8,938 nt of DNA from JASFEQ01 sp050122535 (GCA_050122535.1 JASFIT010000181.1:1-8938), one strand, 5' to 3'. Numbered from the stretch's first letter, positions 1 through 6,085 are shown. Notes: a model not told the origin generated them from the sequence alone. A program made the numbers and translations.

Positions 1-2
1 GG

Positions 3-737
3 GTGCGCCTGGATCTTCTCATGGTCCAGCGGGGGCTGGCCGAGAGCCGTGAGAAGGCCAAAGCCATCATCATGGCTGGCCTGGTGGAAGTGGAGAAACG
101 CCCTGTGGATAAACCGGGGCATCCCACCCCAGCCTCGGCCACCATCTCTTTGAGGGAGCCCTTCCCTCCCTATGTGAGCCGTGGTGGACAGAAGCTGGAG
201 GCGGCCCTTGACCACTTTGCGGTGGACGTGAAAGGAAAGGTCTTGCTGGATGTGGGTGCATCCACCGGTGGGTTCACAGACTGCCTGTTGCAGCGGGGGG
301 CAGAGAAGGTCATTGCCGTGGACGTGGGATACGGCCAACTGCACTGGAAAATTCGCCAGGATCCCCGGGTCACGGTCCTGGAAAGGACAAACATCCGTCA
401 CCTTGAGCCCGAAGACGTAAACGAGCCAATACACGGAGCGGCCATAGACGTCTCGTTCATCTCCTTACGGCTGGTGGTCCCCAGAGTCTCTGAACTTCTT
501 TTACAGGATGCCTTTATCGTTGCCCTGATCAAGCCCCAGTTTGAGGTGGACAAGGGGCAGGTGGGAAAGGGGGGCGTGGTCCGCGATCCTTCCTTACATC
601 AGCAAGTCATAGAGAGACTGGGTGGTTTCTTTGAAGACATAGGTTGGACCGTCTCGGGGCACATCCCTTCCCCTCTCTTGGGTCCCAAAGGGAATATGGA
701 GTTTCTTGTCTATCTTAAGAGACAGAAAACCCCCTAG
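3..737 (+). CDS. tlyA: TlyA family rRNA (cytidine-2'-O)-methyltransferase (hemolysin A family), start possibly just outside the window
   Basis: TlyA proteins use S-adenosylmethionine to methylate ribose 2'-OH of cytidines in 16S and/or 23S rRNA in the cytoplasm; some homologues are also called hemolysins. An S4-like RNA-binding domain covers about residues 1-40 (RLDLLMVQRGLAESREKA, then AGLVEV and VDKPG). An FtsJ/RrmJ-type methyltransferase domain follows: SAM-binding LLDVGASTGGFTD at 81-93, the family signature VDVGYGQLHWKIR near 106-118, and VLERTN at 125-130. The K-D-K-E catalytic tetrad can be placed at K64 (GGQKL), D149 (IDVSFISL), K177 (IKPQFEV) and E233 (GNMEFLVY). The visible reading frame opens with GTG at base 3. 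Family members usually have a few more residues before RLD, so the true start and its ribosome binding site may lie left of the window. The 244 residues seen are close to the usual 245-270. The gene is convergent with the VWA operon, and its TAG stop lies inside a hairpin. Confidence 0.95.
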   Translation: MRLDLLMVQRGLAESREKAKAIIMAGLVEVEKRPVDKPGHPTPASATISLREPFPPYVSRGGQKLEAALDHFAVDVKGKVLLDVGASTGGFTDCLLQRGAEKVIAVDVGYGQLHWKIRQDPRVTVLERTNIRHLEPEDVNEPIHGAAIDVSFISLRLVVPRVSELLLQDAFIVALIKPQFEVDKGQVGKGGVVRDPSLHQQVIERLGGFFEDIGWTVSGHIPSPLLGPKGNMEFLVYLKRQKTP

Positions 738-764
738 CCCTCTCTGAACAATGGGGCTAGGGGG
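730..764 (-). terminator. Intrinsic terminator between convergent tlyA and the VWA operon
   Basis: The 11-base arms CCCCCTAGCCC (730-740) and GGGCTAGGGGG (754-764) are perfect reverse complements separated by a 13-base loop. Read on the minus strand, the stem is followed directly by TTTTCTGTCTC, so it fits a rho-independent terminator for the membrane protein/VWA operon, about 50 bases past the VWA stop. Read on the plus strand the tail is CAATGATAGC, which is not T-rich, so use by tlyA is less certain. The left arm includes the tlyA TAG stop codon. Confidence 0.7.
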
Positions 765-814
765 CAATGATAGCTTTCAAACCCGATTGTCTATCTCAAA
801 ATTGGGCCCTGGGA

Positions 815-1471
815 TCAGCTTCCCAGAATGCCCTCCAGTCGATTCAGGTCATTGATGACCCGCCAGTGACCACCGCCTTCTGTGACGCGTTCTTCCCACT
901 TCTGGACCCTGCCGTAGTATTCCCGAGGATCCACATTATCGCTTCTCAGTTTGGTCACGTTGAGGGCCACCACCTCACAACCCGGCACCTGGATAGGAAA
1001 GTCCCGGATGTGTCCCTTCTTCAGGTCCTCTTTCAGATCAGAGAAGATGAGGATATACTTCTTACCCGCACCCGTCTCGTTTAGGTATTCAGCGGCCTGC
1101 AAAAGCCCGCCTGTAATGTCCGTGTAGGCGCTTCCCTTTTTTACCCCGGCAAGGAACGTGTCCACACTCTGTTTAAAGAGACGCTTTTGCTTATTGGTGA
1201 CCGACGGCCGCTTGTCAAAGGTCATTTTGGCGATGATGTCTTTCTCGCTGAAGCTGGCGCTGTCGATCTTCGCGATGCCGAAGCTATCCCCTGATTGCAG
1301 GGTGCCAAGAAGGTAGTTGATAATGGCCTGCGCTTGTTTCAATTCCTGTGTATAGGTCCCTGAACTATCCAGCAGCATGTAGACTCCTGTGCTACGACTG
1401 GTGGTATCCGCGCAGCTGCCCAGAGACAGGCACATTATGATGACGATGATTGAGCCAAAGCACTTTTTCAC
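815..1471 (-). CDS. Putative VWA-domain lipoprotein
   Basis: A 218-residue protein predicted to be exported and lipid-anchored. The N-terminus MKKCFGS is followed by a hydrophobic stretch (about 7-17) and a lipobox LGSC with the modified cysteine at 20. Residue +2 is Ala rather than Asp, which in enterobacteria would favour the outer membrane; sorting rules in this host are unknown. The rest resembles a von Willebrand factor A domain: VYMLLDSSGTY supplies a DxSxT form of the MIDAS metal site (D35, S37, T39), YTDITGGL (117-122) supplies the conserved Thr, and YILIFSDLKED supplies the Asp at 145. VWA domains usually mediate metal-dependent protein-protein contacts. I prefer the GTG at 1471 over the GTG at 1477, because GAGGAGG stands about 7 bases before the former and abuts the latter. 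The preceding gene stops at 1474, so the two are translationally linked. No specific family name is claimed. Confidence 0.8.
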   Translation of the reverse strand: MKKCFGSIIVIIMCLSLGSCADTTSRSTGVYMLLDSSGTYTQELKQAQAIINYLLGTLQSGDSFGIAKIDSASFSEKDIIAKMTFDKRPSVTNKQKRLFKQSVDTFLAGVKKGSAYTDITGGLLQAAEYLNETGAGKKYILIFSDLKEDLKKGHIRDFPIQVPGCEVVALNVTKLRSDNVDPREYYGRVQKWEERVTEGGGHWRVINDLNRLEGILGS

Positions 1472-1473
1472 GA

Positions 1474-2910
1474 TCACACCTCCTCGTTCATAATCATTTC
1501 AGGCTGATCCATGTCCATCTGGTCTTTCCTGTGGCGAAGCCAATTCTCCACCCACAGCAGTGGAAAGGCGAGCAGGTCATAAACATTCACCAAGAGCTCG
1601 CCCGAATATCTGGCCATATTTCCCAGAAGTCGAAGGAGGAATGCGGTCCCACGCATGGCTGCAGCGACTACTTCACCCACAACGGTGCGTGAGGATTGGA
1701 CAAACGACTCCAGGGGAATGGCCACGAACGCAAGGGCAAAAGGCAAAATAAAGCCCATGACCATCTGCCCTATGGTGGGAATCCAGCTGTTGAAGGCCAC
1801 CGGTGTATCCACCTGGGCCAGGGTTTGCCTCAAGGCCTGCATGTCTGCAGCGATCCGGTCCCGCATGAAGGCCAGGGCCGATTCAACACATGCCAGGACC
1901 AGGAGTATGGTGAAGGTCACCCAGATCATGCGGTGGCGCATCTTGTCATCCATCTGCCCGATGATGGGAAAGAGTCGGGTGATGCGCAGAGATTCCATGA
2001 GATAGAGGCCCATGGCCAACTCCACCAGGATAATCACCAGGGCTGCTATGTCAGAGGTCTTGAAACTCCCGATATAGCTGCCGCCCCCTACCATTTCAGA
2101 CATGGGAAGGGCTATGAGGTTGAAATTGATCACCGCACCGCCTATGGCGATAAGCAGTACCAAGGCAGAGATGAAGAATTGGGTCATGGCCGAGGAGGTC
2201 AACTGCTGTGCCGCCTTGTCTGTCTTGTTTCTGATCTCTGCATACTCCTCCATTCGGTTGTCGATATAAGTGGCCCGTTCCTGCAAGCCCGTAATGGTCT
2301 TGCCCACTTCTTCCAGGGTTTGTGAGACCTTCCGCCAGTAGGGGCGCATCTTTTCCAAGATGGCATGGCGTTTTCCAACCGCTTTGCGATATTCCTCCAT
2401 GGTGGTCTTGTGCTGGGTCACAGCCGTCTTATGGACTTCTGTCAAGATATTGCCCACCCAGCTATCCCCCTTGGATTCAAGCTGTGCTAAGCTGTCCACG
2501 GCCTTCACCCAATCGGGCGGCGGGATAGGGACCTCGGCGCTCTCTCGGTAGTCCTCATCGATGTGGGTCACTTGATCGGCCAGCACCCGGTGAAGAGATG
2601 GATATTGGCTCAGGTCACGCTTGACGACCCCTTCCACCCTTCGGAACTCCCGCTCAATCAGCCGCTCCGCCGCTTCAGCACCTGCGGCAAGGAGCACTTC
2701 CTTGTTGCGATTTCTCACCCTTTCCTCTGCGAACGTCACGGATCGTGCCATCAGACGAAAGCCTCCGTGGACCACACGGCTCAGGGAATAGATGGCTTTG
2801 TGTGCAGGACCTCGGGCAAGATAGAGGAGAACTACTGCCGCGGCCAACGCGATGATCCCTGAGGTGAGTGGAGAACCCGGTAAAATATTGAATATGCCTG
2901 CTAATTCCAT
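1474..2910 (-). CDS. Multi-pass membrane protein of unknown function with a long helical soluble domain
   Basis: I do not recognise this 478-residue protein. By eye it has one N-terminal membrane segment (about 16-33, SGIIALAAAVVLLYLARG) and then a long charged, helix-rich and partly coiled-coil region (about 35-240, with EERVRNRNKE, AAERLIEREFRRVE and TLEEVGKTITGLQERA). Four further hydrophobic segments follow at about 243-268, 286-306, 328-349 and 375-399. A shorter hydrophobic or amphipathic stretch lies at 438-456, before a polar Met-rich tail ending NEEV. No enzyme motif was seen. The ATG start has a near-perfect Shine-Dalgarno, AAGGAGGT (2915-2922), five bases upstream of it. It is the first gene of an operon with the VWA lipoprotein and lies behind a sigma-54 promoter. 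This context suggests that membrane protein and lipoprotein act together at the cell envelope, which is inference only. The overall layout is not that of a known transporter. Confidence 0.85.
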   Translation of the reverse strand: MELAGIFNILPGSPLTSGIIALAAAVVLLYLARGPAHKAIYSLSRVVHGGFRLMARSVTFAEERVRNRNKEVLLAAGAEAAERLIEREFRRVEGVVKRDLSQYPSLHRVLADQVTHIDEDYRESAEVPIPPPDWVKAVDSLAQLESKGDSWVGNILTEVHKTAVTQHKTTMEEYRKAVGKRHAILEKMRPYWRKVSQTLEEVGKTITGLQERATYIDNRMEEYAEIRNKTDKAAQQLTSSAMTQFFISALVLLIAIGGAVINFNLIALPMSEMVGGGSYIGSFKTSDIAALVIILVELAMGLYLMESLRITRLFPIIGQMDDKMRHRMIWVTFTILLVLACVESALAFMRDRIAADMQALRQTLAQVDTPVAFNSWIPTIGQMVMGFILPFALAFVAIPLESFVQSSRTVVGEVVAAAMRGTAFLLRLLGNMARYSGELLVNVYDLLAFPLLWVENWLRHRKDQMDMDQPEMIMNEEV

Positions 2911-2966
2911 GGGAACCTCCTTATAGATATCAACCTGTGAGCGAACTTTTGCAACCCCCTGAACAC

Positions 2967-2982
2967 TGCAAGGGGTGTGCCA
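2967..2982 (-). promoter_or_regulatory. Sigma-54 (RpoN) -24/-12 promoter of the membrane protein/VWA operon
   Basis: On the minus strand the sequence is TGGCACACCCCTTGCA. It matches the RpoN consensus TGGCAC-N5-TTGCA, with GG at 2981-2980 and GC at 2969-2968 separated by exactly ten bases. Transcription is expected near base 2956, giving a leader of about 45 bases that contains the AAGGAGGT ribosome binding site. The orientation and distance fit the 478-residue gene. If real, transcription needs an AAA+ enhancer-binding protein; none is encoded in this window. Confidence 0.8.
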
Positions 2983-3329
2983 CGGTCTTGGGCTTTGTTT
3001 TTTTGAGGAATTCTTCCAAGGAGGAGCGGAAGGGTGAGATCAGGTTGGCCCCGCCTACCCCGACTTATAACGCCAATAAAATCAGAGGATTATCTAAATT
3101 GACCTGATTGGACCCGTCAGAAAAATCTACATAGGGAGGTCCTTCTGTGCCTTTTGCTCTTCCCTTTAAGATGGGATTTTTCTTATTTACAGATGCGCCT
3201 CGCCTCTCAACCCGTGCCTGGGAATCCCACACGTGCACTTTTCTGTACACTTGTCTTGAGAAATCGGTTCCTTTTGGCCGGGAGGGAGGGAGAGACGTTC
3301 AGTCAGGCAGGCAGACTGTGACATGGGAG
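2983..3329. other. Non-coding upstream region of the sigma-54 operon
   Basis: No convincing gene is seen here. The stretch holds an inverted pair ATCAGGT (3039-3045) and ACCTGAT (3102-3108), which lies about 85-150 bases upstream of the predicted transcription start, where enhancer sites for sigma-54 activators commonly sit. It also has a purine-rich run near 3281-3297 (GGGAGGGAGGGAGAG) and short AGGC repeats near 3304-3312. Two short open frames here (3147-3335 plus, 3065-3250 minus) have no recognisable protein character. Confidence 0.5.
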
Positions 3330-3381
3330 ATCTAGTGTCGTGCCACAAAAGTTCTTTGCGTAAATAAGGCCTCCATAAGAG

Positions 3382-3421
3382 GTCATTGCGACACCCGATC
3401 CAGTCGGGGTGAAGCAATCTC
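3382..3421 (+). repeat. Dispersed palindromic repeat unit 1 (GTCATTGCGA...GAAGCAATCTC)
   Basis: The unit begins GTCATTGCGA and ends GAAGCAATCTC. Its outer arms ATTGC (3385-3389) and GCAAT (3414-3418) pair, and its core CCCGA...TCGGG forms an inner stem. The GTCATTGCGA...AAGCAATCTC layout resembles high-copy intergenic repeats familiar from many deltaproteobacterial and other genomes. That resemblance is from memory and was not searched. Confidence 0.55.
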
Positions 3422-3455
3422 ATTTTGCAAAGTCAATGTTTCCTCTCGTTTACAC

Positions 3456-3522
3456 GGGATTGCCTCTCGGCCCTGAGATCGAAGCCGAACGGCTTCCTCG
3501 CCTGCAGCTCCTCGCAATGACT
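3456..3522 (-). repeat. Dispersed palindromic repeat unit 2, opposite orientation
   Basis: Read on the minus strand this unit begins AGTCATTGCGAGGAGC and ends GAGGCAATCCC, the same framing as unit 1 but inverted relative to it. ATTGC (3459-3463) and GCAAT (3514-3518) form the outer pair, and GAAGCC-GAAC-GGCTTC (3481-3496) forms a strong inner hairpin. The two units face each other within the mobile element. Confidence 0.55.
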
Positions 3523-3639
3523 TTTGGGGTTTCTATATTGGTAAATTTATTTGCGAGACGCGACACTAGATTGAGATAAAAGAGATGCTGGCTAGAGAAT
3601 AGGCAGATGGATTGGCGAAGGGAACACTTATCCACTCAA

Positions 3640-3662
3640 GTGAGAGAGGGTCCCTCACTCAC
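3640..3662. repeat. Near-perfect inverted repeat downstream of the PxxKW gene
   Basis: GTGAGAGAGGG (3640-3650), one central T, then CCCTCACTCAC (3652-3662) are inverted with a single mismatch. The repeat lies 47 bases past the stop of the minus-strand PxxKW gene and could help end its transcript. The minus-strand tail TTGAGTGGATAAG is not a proper T-run, so a terminator role is uncertain. The remainder of 3572-3708 shows nothing else I can support. Confidence 0.35.
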
Positions 3663-3708
3663 GAAACCGTGGAACCGCATGGCGTCATTTTTTGCAGACT
3701 GGGAATTC

Positions 3709-3987
3709 TTAGCCGACCCTTCGCTTTGAGGCCTTCAAGGGGTTCAATTTTTCGTTACCCTTTGCTTTAGAGGCCTGCAAGTGGGTGGCCATGCTGCAGG
3801 TTCCGACCCGCCACTTGACTGTGGGGTCAGGAAAGCTTAAGCAATACTTGCCGGTTGGGAACTCTTTGGCTTTTTGGCAACCTTCACATTGCTCGATAAT
3901 CGGGTGGCAGTTACCTCCGTTAAACTGACACCCCTGCTTGCTCATAAAAAAGCAATCAATGCCCTCTTTTACCGTTGCACAAACCAT
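3709..3987 (-). CDS. PxxKW family cysteine-rich protein
   Basis: A 92-residue soluble protein with eight cysteines at 3, 12, 20, 27, 34, 37, 49 and 64, and the naming motif PTVKW at 55-59 within FPDPTVKWRVGTCSMATH. The blocks VCATVKEG, GCQFNGG, CHPIIEQCEGC and EFPTGKYC match what I recall of the PxxKW cysteine-rich family of anaerobic deltaproteobacteria. The biochemical role is not known; the cysteine spacing suggests metal or Fe-S binding, which is inference. The tail after residue 70 is Lys-rich and low in complexity. The ATG at 3987 is chosen over the upstream GTG at 3996: AAAGGATGTGAT, matching 10 of 12 bases of the extended anti-Shine-Dalgarno complement, ends four bases before the ATG and overlaps the GTG. 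The gene stands alone, with its own promoter and a palindrome in its leader. Confidence 0.85.
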   Translation of the reverse strand: MVCATVKEGIDCFFMSKQGCQFNGGNCHPIIEQCEGCQKAKEFPTGKYCLSFPDPTVKWRVGTCSMATHLQASKAKGNEKLNPLKASKRRVG

Positions 3988-4027
3988 GGTTATCACATCC
4001 TTTCTGCAAGATTATTCACAAATCAAA

Positions 4028-4052
4028 GCTCGCACCCAAATTGGGTGCGAGC
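4028..4052. promoter_or_regulatory. 25-base perfect palindrome in the leader of the PxxKW gene
   Basis: GCTCGCACCCAA (4028-4039), a central A, then TTGGGTGCGAGC (4041-4052) are perfect reverse complements. The palindrome lies between the predicted transcription start (about 4056) and the ribosome binding site of the minus-strand PxxKW gene, so the transcript would begin with a GC-rich stem-loop. It may be a repressor operator, an mRNA-stabilising 5' hairpin, or a terminator/attenuator (tail TTTGATTTGTG). These cannot be told apart from sequence. Confidence 0.55.
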
Positions 4053-4062
4053 GTAAGTCCAT

Positions 4063-4091
4063 TTTATGCCTTATGCCATCTCCAATGTCAA
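4063..4091 (-). promoter_or_regulatory. Sigma-70-type promoter of the PxxKW gene
   Basis: On the minus strand a perfect -35 box TTGACA (4091-4086) is followed after exactly 17 bases by CATAAA (4068-4063), a 4 of 6 match to TATAAT. The -10 region sits in a tandem duplication of GGCATAA (plus-strand TTATGCC at 4064-4070 and 4071-4077). The start would be near base 4056, about 70 bases before the ATG. Confidence 0.6.
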
Positions 4092-4212
4092 GAGAAATGT
4101 TTCACAAAACCTAAGCAGTATTTCAGCGTTGTCAAGGTGTGCAGTGAGGATATGGCCTTGAGAAAAGGGGTGTGGCCTCACACAGGCACAAAGGAGTTCC
4201 GTTGCCAAGCTG

Positions 4213-4232
4213 TAAAGTGAATAATCACTTTA
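4213..4232. repeat. Short inverted repeat downstream of aspS
   Basis: TAAAGTGA (4213-4220), loop ATAA, TCACTTTA (4225-4232) form an 8-base perfect stem that GCTG/CAGC can extend with one bulge. It lies about 55 bases past the aspS stop on the minus strand. No T-run follows, so it is at best a 3'-end processing or stability hairpin. The rest of 4092-4285 shows no gene. Confidence 0.35.
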
Positions 4233-4285
4233 GCAGCAAAGTTCAACTATGCCATCCCACCTGGGGGCATGGGTTTTCAAAATGA

Positions 4286-6085
4286 CTAAGTCAGGGTAAT
4301 TCCCAATTCGTCCAGTTGACGCTTGTCAACCTGGGATGGCGCGTCCGTCAGGGGGCAGGTGGCACGCTGGGTCTTTGGAAAGGCGATCACCTCCCTGATG
4401 GACTCAACACCCGCCATAATGGCCACCAGACGGTCAAAACCAAGGGCTATGCCTGCATGGGGAGGCGCTCCATACTTTAAGGCTTCCAGGAAAAAGCCGA
4501 ATTTCAACTCCGCTTCTTCCCGAGAAATCCCCAGAACCTCAAACATCTTTTCCTGCATGGATAGGTCATGGATCCTAACGCTTCCACCGCCTATTTCAGC
4601 GCCGTTGAGAACAAGATCATAGGACCTGGCTCGCATCTTTTCAGGCGATTGATCGAGCAAATGGATATCCTCATCCAAGGGGGCTGTAAAGGGGTGATGT
4701 ACCGCTTCAAGCCTCTTTTCCGCATCGTTGTACTCCAGCAGTGGAAATTTGGTGACCCAAAGAAGGGCGTATTCCTCCTCCTTAATCAGATTCATTCTCC
4801 TCGCCACCTCCAGCCTGAGTAGCCCGAGGGATTCATTGGCGACCGCTGAAGTGTCGGCCACCATGAGCAGCAGATCGCCTGGCCTGGCATCGAGTCTCTT
4901 ATTTATGGCCGCTTTCTCTTTATCCTTGAAAAACTTCTTAAGGGATGACTGCCAGCCCTCATCTGTTATCTTGATGGTCGCCAACCCCTTGGCGCCCCAT
5001 TCCGTCACCCGTAGCGACAATTCATCCAGAATCTTTCTAGAAAACGCAGAAGCCCCCTGTTGAACGTTGATTGCCTTTACCACCCCACCCTTCCCTACCA
5101 CCTCGTTGAAGACCCGGAAATCCGAATCACTTACAAGATCTGAGATATCTCTGAGTTCCAGTCCAAAGCGGATATCCGGTTTATCTGTCCCAAAGCGGTC
5201 CATCACTTCCAGGTAATCCAAACGCGGAAGGGGTCTGTCTAAGACTTTGCCCAAGACCTTCTGGAACACCTCTCCCATCATCCCCTCAATGACACCCATC
5301 ACACCCAGTTCATCCGTGAAAGACATCTCCAGATCCACTTGGGTGAATTCTGGCTGACGGTCCGCCCGGAGGTCCTCATCCCGAAAGCATCTGACGATCT
5401 GATAATACCGGTCAAATCCGGCGACCATGAGGAGTTGCTTAAAGAGCTGAGGGGACTGGGGTAATGCGTAAAACTCCCCTTTATTGACTCTGCTTGGCAC
5501 GAGATAGTCCCGGGCCCCTTCAGGCGTACTCTTGGCCAGAAAAGGGGTCTCCACCTCTATAAAAGCATTGCCGTTTAGATACGCCCTGATACAGGCCGCG
5601 ATAAGGTGGCGCTTGTGGAAGTTCTGGAATATCCGCTGTCTCCTGAGTTCCAGGTAACGATATTTTAATCTCAGGGTTTCGGCGGCATCCACCATGCCAT
5701 CCACCTGATAGGGCGGAGTCTCTGTCCTGTTCAGTATCTTGAGATCCTCCACTTTCAGTTCAACGGCCCCGGTGGGCAGACTCGGGTTTTCTTGTCCCTC
5801 AAGCCTGGGGGTCACCTTTCCCTTGACAGCCAAAACCCACTCATTTCTCAAGACGTGCGCCCGCCCATGACTCTCTTCATTCACCTGAGGATCAAACACA
5901 ATCTGGGTAATTCCTTCCCTATCCCGGAGATCAATGAAGATGAGGTTTCCCAGGTCTCTTCTGCTGTTCACCCATCCCATTAAAAGCACGTCCTGGCCCA
6001 CGTCTTCTGACCTCAGGCCGCCGCAGTCATGGGTTCGTTTCCAGTCTCCTAGAGCATCGATTTTTGTGGTTTCATTCTCACTCAT
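4286..6085 (-). CDS. aspS: Aspartate--tRNA ligase (AspRS), bacterial type
   Basis: This enzyme charges tRNA-Asp with aspartate using ATP, as a class II homodimer in the cytoplasm. At 599 residues it has the bacterial length and order. The N-terminal OB-fold anticodon-binding domain is at about 16-120 (THDCGGLR...GWVNSRRDLGNLIFIDLRDREG). The class II catalytic core has motif 1 near 176-198 (IEVETPFL...TPEGARDYLVPSR), motif 2 at 231-250 (VRCFRDEDLRADRQPEFTQV) and motif 3 at 543-559 (HAGIALGFDRLVAIMAG). A GAD insertion domain lies roughly at 305-430. The ATG start overlaps the hisS stop by eight bases (ATGAGTGA). I see no clear Shine-Dalgarno, so translation probably depends on coupling to hisS. 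There is no in-frame alternative start before the conserved THDCG, so the 15-residue N-terminal extension looks genuine. Whether it also charges tRNA-Asn cannot be settled here. Confidence 0.97.
   Translation of the reverse strand: MSENETTKIDALGDWKRTHDCGGLRSEDVGQDVLLMGWVNSRRDLGNLIFIDLRDREGITQIVFDPQVNEESHGRAHVLRNEWVLAVKGKVTPRLEGQENPSLPTGAVELKVEDLKILNRTETPPYQVDGMVDAAETLRLKYRYLELRRQRIFQNFHKRHLIAACIRAYLNGNAFIEVETPFLAKSTPEGARDYLVPSRVNKGEFYALPQSPQLFKQLLMVAGFDRYYQIVRCFRDEDLRADRQPEFTQVDLEMSFTDELGVMGVIEGMMGEVFQKVLGKVLDRPLPRLDYLEVMDRFGTDKPDIRFGLELRDISDLVSDSDFRVFNEVVGKGGVVKAINVQQGASAFSRKILDELSLRVTEWGAKGLATIKITDEGWQSSLKKFFKDKEKAAINKRLDARPGDLLLMVADTSAVANESLGLLRLEVARRMNLIKEEEYALLWVTKFPLLEYNDAEKRLEAVHHPFTAPLDEDIHLLDQSPEKMRARSYDLVLNGAEIGGGSVRIHDLSMQEKMFEVLGISREEAELKFGFFLEALKYGAPPHAGIALGFDRLVAIMAGVESIREVIAFPKTQRATCPLTDAPSQVDKRQLDELGITLT

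Larger units (their letters stand above)
3330..3571. mobile_element. MITE-like non-autonomous element with TA-bordered inverted terminal repeats
   Basis: The left end ATCTAGTGTCGTG (3330-3342) and the reverse complement of the right end (3559-3571) match at 12 of 13 positions, the first 11 perfectly. Just inside each end a TA dinucleotide (3333-3334 and 3567-3568) borders GTGTCG...CGACAC. This is the arrangement expected of IS630/Tc1-type elements, which duplicate TA on insertion. The core between the TAs is 232 bases and contains no transposase, so it would have to be moved in trans. It carries two palindromic repeat units, annotated separately. Family assignment is inference from the TA borders alone. 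Confidence 0.55.

Noticed and set aside
767..1084. Plus-strand 105-codon frame after tlyA
   Set aside because: Antisense to the VWA lipoprotein gene, whose lipobox and MIDAS residues make the minus strand the coding one.
1696..2325. Long plus-strand frame of 209 codons
   Set aside because: It lies wholly inside the minus-strand membrane protein gene, whose reading has clear membrane segments and a strong start; the plus frame gives a His/Gln-rich peptide typical of an antisense shadow.
3065..3250. Minus-strand 61-codon frame upstream of the sigma-54 promoter
   Set aside because: Low-complexity polar peptide with no ribosome binding site seen; it overlaps the putative enhancer region.
3281..3297. 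G-quadruplex in GGGAGGGAGGGAGAG
   Set aside because: Only three GGG tracts are clustered; a standard four-tract quadruplex cannot be formed without weak GG or distant tracts.
3147..3335. Plus-strand 62-codon frame with GGGAGG about seven bases before a GTG
   Set aside because: The peptide has no recognisable fold or motif, ends by chance in the TCTAG of the mobile element terminus, and no good -10 box follows the TTGACC at 3099.
3330..3571. CRISPR array
   Set aside because: The repeats are two inverted, divergent palindromic units, not regularly spaced direct repeats with unique spacers.
4170..4183. GTGTG-GCCT-CACAC hairpin as aspS terminator
   Set aside because: Five-base stem, over 100 bases from the aspS stop and without a T-run; below what chance would produce in this length.
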